Both the position numbers and the translations under genes were made by a program. Positions 59,901 to 64,000 of a stretch of 64,000 nucleotides of DNA are shown here, in pieces; position 1 is the first letter of the stretch, and the number at the start of each line of letters is the position of its first letter. Origin of the DNA: Echeneis naucrates. Taxonomy: Eukaryota; Chordata; Actinopteri; Carangiformes; Echeneidae. The stretch spans positions 258,001-322,000 of the forward strand of contig NC_042511.1 of the NCBI RefSeq assembly GCF_900963305.1, written 5' to 3'. Under the pieces are notes generated by a model. It was given only the letters and a program-made list of their open reading frames with translations, was not told the DNA's origin and did not search any database.

Positions 59901-62900
59901 TATTACACTAAGAACCAGCTGCACAAAACGTGTTCACATTATCTGAGTTTAGGTTTCCATTAAATACAACTGTAGCACAAAACAGCCTGAACCCCTGACT
60001 TTAACCTTAGTGACCAAACTGAGGGAAACACTGAAGGTGTTTCTGACTGTCTTAACTCTAACATGATGAAGTTAATGGTGACAAATGAAATCAAACTTGT
60101 CTCAGTCATTTGTCAGAGGAAACATCTGGAGCTTCGATGGGATATTGGTCACGTGTCTGTTTCTGCATCTTTCTCCCTCTGATGGTTCCATTCAAAAGAG
60201 TTTTGTTTTTAATTAGTTTTCTTCATTTTAGGAAGAAACATTAATGAGGACTTGTGGTCTGAGACTAAACAGACCTGATCCTAAAGCTGAAACTCATGTT
60301 GTTCCCCTTCAGTTACCTGGAGATCTACAATGAGAGAGTCAGAGACCTGCTGAGGAGGAAGTCCACTCAGACCTACAACCTACGAGTCAGGGAGCACCCG
60401 AAGGACGGCCCGTACGTCGAAGGTAACGCTGCTGACTGAGCCGGAGAGTTTTTATTGTTCTCTCTGGTCAAATGGTCCAAAATGACTGCTGGAAATCTGC
60501 CACATCTCCTTATTAGATATGTTAGAAATATTAGATCCAAAAAGAAAACCTAAAAAATAAACCAAAAATGGAAAGTGAAATAAGACAAAAGAACTGAAGA
60601 GATAATTGAGTTTGGGGGTGTGTCCTCACCCGAGCTTGTGATGCTCCTCCCTCCTGCTCTCAGATCTGTCCAAACACCTGGTGCAGAACTACAGCGACGT
60701 GGAGGAACTGATGGAGGCGGGAAACATCAACCGCACCACAGCCAGCACCGGCATGAATGACGTCAGCAGCCGCTCCCACGCCATCTTCACCATCAACTTC
60801 ACTCAGGTGAGAGACGATGGAGGAGTCGACCTCATATTCGAGTTTCCATCTGAAACACACCAGGAAGCCAATAATTGATAATCGATGTCTCCTCCATCAG
60901 GCCAAATTTGATGCAGAGATGCCCAGTGAGACTGTCAGTAAGATCCACCTGGTCGACCTGGCAGGGAGTGAGCGAGCCGACGCAACTGGAGCCACTGGGG
61001 TCCGACTGAAAGAGGGAGGGAACATCAACAAGTCACTGGTCACCCTGGGCAATGTCATCTCTGCTTTAGGTCAGAGCCCCCCCCAAATCTGAATGTCAGA
61101 GTGTCAGACTGATCCAGATCTGATCTAACGTTCATCAGTTCATCACTGAAGTTTCTCACACGACAAATCAGGCTGATAGAAAGCTGGTTCTGCAGATTAA
61201 GGAGGAAAGGAGGAGGAGGAGACGCTTCGTGTGGACTGCCTTAGTGAATGACTGACTGAAGTGTGTTCTTTTTCTCCATGCAGCTGACATGACTCAGGAT
61301 GGCGTGAACACCAACCTGAAGAAGAAGTCAGTGTTTGTCCCTTACAGAGACTCTGTGCTGACGTGGCTGCTGAAGGACAGTTTGGGAGGCAATGCCAAGA
61401 CCATCATGATTGCCAGTGAGTAGCAGCGCCACATTGAGGCTTGTGAAGATGATGCGACTCGGTTTCAAACTGCCTCTCGTTTGCAGCCATTTCTCCAGCT
61501 GATGTGAACTACGGCGAGACGCTCAGCACTCTACGCTACGCCAACCGAGCCAAGAACATCATCAACAAGCCGACCATCAACGAGGACGCCAACGTCCGTC
61601 TGATTAGAGAACTGAGGGCTGAGATTGCCCGACTGAAAGCTCTGCTGGTTCAGGGTAACCAGGTAAACATCCAACAAAAACAAATACAAAAACAAACACA
61701 TTTTGATTATTAAAAATCAAATCAAACCGGTGGAGCAAATTTCTCTTCTGGTTTTATTTAAGTGAAAAAGTGACATTTTCATAGATTGTAGATTAAATCC
61801 ACAGAGATGTCCACCCAGAAGGATCCTCCTGGAACACCTCCAGGAAGATCCTGCTGGCTGGAGGTGGTCCAGGAGGATCCGCCATCACTTCACTCAACCT
61901 GCAAGTCAATGTTGGTATGCAGTCTGACAGGAGATGATGTCACATGTCACATGAAGTGAGGAGAGTTTGTGTCTGATTTGTGTGTGTTTGTCAGATTGCT
62001 CTCCTGGATTCACCCACCGCTCTGAGTATGGAGGAGAAACTGCACCAGAACGAAGCCAGAGTGAGTCTGACGGCCTCAGTGTGTTAACCTGCAGCAGAAG
62101 ATGGTCATATGATCTGATGGTGTGTGTGTATGTGCACGCAGGTGTTGGAGCTGACTAAAGAATGGACGAACAAGTGGAACGAGACACAAAACATCTTGAA
62201 GGTGAGAAGCTGCTGGTATCTGAACCTTGACTAGTCCTCGGCTGTGAATCTGGGTTAGACTGAATGGTGACTCTGCAGGAGGAGACTCTGGCTCTGAGGA
62301 AAGAAGGGATTGGCGTGGTGCTGGACTCGGAGCTGCCTCACCTCATCGGCATAGACGACGACCTCCTCAGCACCGGCATCATCCTGTATCATCTGAAGGT
62401 CAGAGGTCATGAAGTTTAGGGCATTAAGACATTCAACTGAGTGTTCCTGTCATTTATGGGACGAAAAAGGACCATATTTTAGCTTCTCCAGGCTTTTATT
62501 TTGAAGGGTTGATATCGAGTAGAAGATTTTCCTTCCTTCTCAGAAATTATAACATAAATTTCCTTTTGTGTATTGTTTCGTCCTCAGGAGGGACGGACCT
62601 ATGTGGGCAGAGAGGATGCGTCCACAGAGCAGGACATCAGTGAGTTCATCCCTCAGCTGTTTCTACCATGACCATTTCATTTCATCTCATGACTGACTGA
62701 TCCTGAACGTGTTTTTTCTTGACAGTCCTCCACGGGCTCGACCTGGAGAGCGAGCACTGTTTGTTTGAGAGCCAGAACGGCACGGTGACCCTGGTGCCTC
62801 TGGGCGGAGCTCAGTGTTCAGTGAATGGCGTCCAGGTGATGGAGCCGTCGCAGCTCAACCAAGGTGAGCGTCAGGAGCCAATCAGCAGTCACTTTGAGCT

Positions 62901-64000
62901 GCTCTGAGTGGCTGAGTAAAGCGGTTTGTTCTTGTCCAGGCGCCGTGATTCTGCTCGGCAGGACCAACATGTTCCGCTTCAACCATCCGAAGGAGGCGGC
63001 CAAGCTGAGGGAGAAACGAAAGGTGTGTTTGTGTTGAGGCCTGTCCCTGAAAAAAGGAAAAAATACCCAGAGATGACCTTTGACCTTTACCTTGTTCCCC
63101 TCAGAGTGGACTGCTCTCTTCCTTCAGTCTGTCCATGACGGATCTGTCTAAGTCCTGTGAGAACCTGTCCACGGTGATGCTCTACAATCCTGGGTGAGTA
63201 GGTCCAGACTGATCAGCCTCAGCTGCATGTGACTCTGCAGTGCATCTCCACTCTGCATCAAACCCCCCAGAGCTGACGGTCAGCTTGTGACCTCAGGCAG
63301 GTCCAGCTGGAACAAACTGAAGCAGCAGCTTCTGTCAGTAAACACTTTAAAGGGGCATCGCCATGTTTTTGGACCAGCAGAGCAGCTGCAAGGCACTGCC
63401 ATGTTTGTAGTCCCAATGCTGGGCGTTACAGGGTCAGTCCGGTGACATCTGCTCCGCTCCACTGCTAAAACCTCCTTCATTAAAACAACATGTTGGTGGA
63501 GATTAAAAACACAATAACTTACATCTGTGTGACAACACTGACTGACACCAAAACGACATCTTAACCTGTGCAGGTCCAGGTTTTCAGACTGTCTGCTCCA
63601 GATGGAGACAGAAAATAGTCCCCCACAAATTCTCTACTTCTTTTTTTTTTTTTAAGATTAAACTGCGGACCTTCCAAGGTTCACTCTGTTCAAACCAAAC
63701 AGCTCAGAGCTTTTTAAAAGTCTCCAGAGGATGAACCCTTTGACTGTTGTATCATCAGAGCAGTGACCCACTCGCTCAGATTATCAAACAGTTTCCTGCT
63801 TTGGCTTTTCCTGCTAACATTAACTCTGTCCTGTTGACAGTCTCTTCACAGAGAAGGGCCCCGTCTTCCTCAGGTAGACTCAGCCGTCCACTTCCTGTCT
63901 AACTGTCCATCTGTGACACAGAGACGTGTGTTGACTCGTCCAGTCTCAGCCTGAATCCTCAATGTCTTTCATTTGTTTTTGTGTTGTGTTTTATTTTTGT
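56930..64000 (+). CDS. KIF16B: Kinesin family member 16B, 3' partial
   Basis: KIF16B is a plus-end kinesin-3 motor that carries early endosomes through a C-terminal PX domain, which lies beyond this window. Exons: 56930-56976 (ATG at 56930), 58097-58166, 58260-58373, 58960-59076, 59753-59850, 60313-60422, 60664-60806, 60901-61069, 61284-61415, 61487-61662, 61995-62060, 62142-62201, 62279-62398, 62588-62639, 62726-62863, 62940-63022, 63105-63193 and a possible 33-base exon 63841-63873. About 605 aa are visible. Motor motifs: [10 protein letters not shown]-loop GQTGSGKS (about residues 102-109), switch I NDVSSRSH, switch II DLAGSER. The neck region follows, then an FHA domain (about 475-560; [25 protein letters not shown]). 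It is head-to-head with SNRPB2, as in human 20p12. Confidence 0.95.
63841..63873 (+). CDS. Putative 33-nt KIF16B cassette exon
   Basis: The acceptor TTGACAG and donor GTAGAC flank 33 bases that read on from the preceding GG as [11 protein letters not shown] and preserve phase. I do not recall this peptide in mammalian KIF16B, where NPG is followed by LEFERQQ. It may be a fish-specific alternative exon or a chance open segment. Confidence 0.4.

Overview
The window is a gene-dense stretch of nuclear DNA from a ray-finned fish, probably a percomorph-like teleost with a compact genome. The evidence is vertebrate-type multi-exon genes with short GT-AG introns, many CA/TG microsatellites, minisatellites and fish-type dispersed repeats. 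There is no sign of prokaryotic, organellar or viral organisation, no CRISPR array, and no tRNA or rRNA gene that I could recognise.

Layout from left to right: AFTPH (aftiphilin, 5' end cut by the window edge, + strand, to 5866); RAB1A (-, 8886-10759); SPRED2 (-, 13134-18107); a very compact MEIS-family TALE homeobox gene, probably meis1 (+, 19301-24774); ETAA1 (+, 27706-34351) with two large minisatellites in its introns; PPP3R1 (calcineurin B, -, 36506-39853); CNRIP1 (-, 41140-42297); FBXO48 (-, 43236-43935 plus an untranslated exon near 44735); APLF (+, 45324-50557); SNRPB2 (U2B'', -, 51689-53419); and the 5' part of KIF16B (+, from 56930, running off the right edge). I placed exon borders by hand from splice signals, reading phase and family similarity. 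For nine of the ten genes complete in the window the joined phases give an open frame of the expected family length (RAB1A 202 aa, PPP3R1 170 aa, CNRIP1 162 aa, SPRED2 416 aa, SNRPB2 218 aa, MEIS 344 aa, ETAA1 553 aa, APLF 451 aa). FBXO48's start codon is less certain.

Order and orientation from AFTPH to APLF match human 2p14 with several genes missing (for example SERTAD2, CEP68, ACTR2, PNO1, PLEK). The divergent SNRPB2/KIF16B pair matches human 20p12. The window therefore contains a junction between two ancestral blocks, between about 50.9 and 51.5 kb. The genes do not form one pathway. ETAA1 and APLF are both genome-maintenance factors, AFTPH, RAB1A and KIF16B act in membrane traffic, and SPRED2 and PPP3R1 act in signalling.

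The most unusual material is structural: a 3.2-kb intronic minisatellite in ETAA1 that is stop-free in frame with the flanking exons; a 370-bp intron-to-intron duplication in SPRED2 differing at one base; a perfect 43-bp-arm hairpin; a decayed inverted copy of a MEIS exon downstream of that gene; MEIS squeezed into 5.5 kb about 1.2 kb from SPRED2; and two nearly identical inverted transposon-like copies flanking the APLF-SNRPB2 block.
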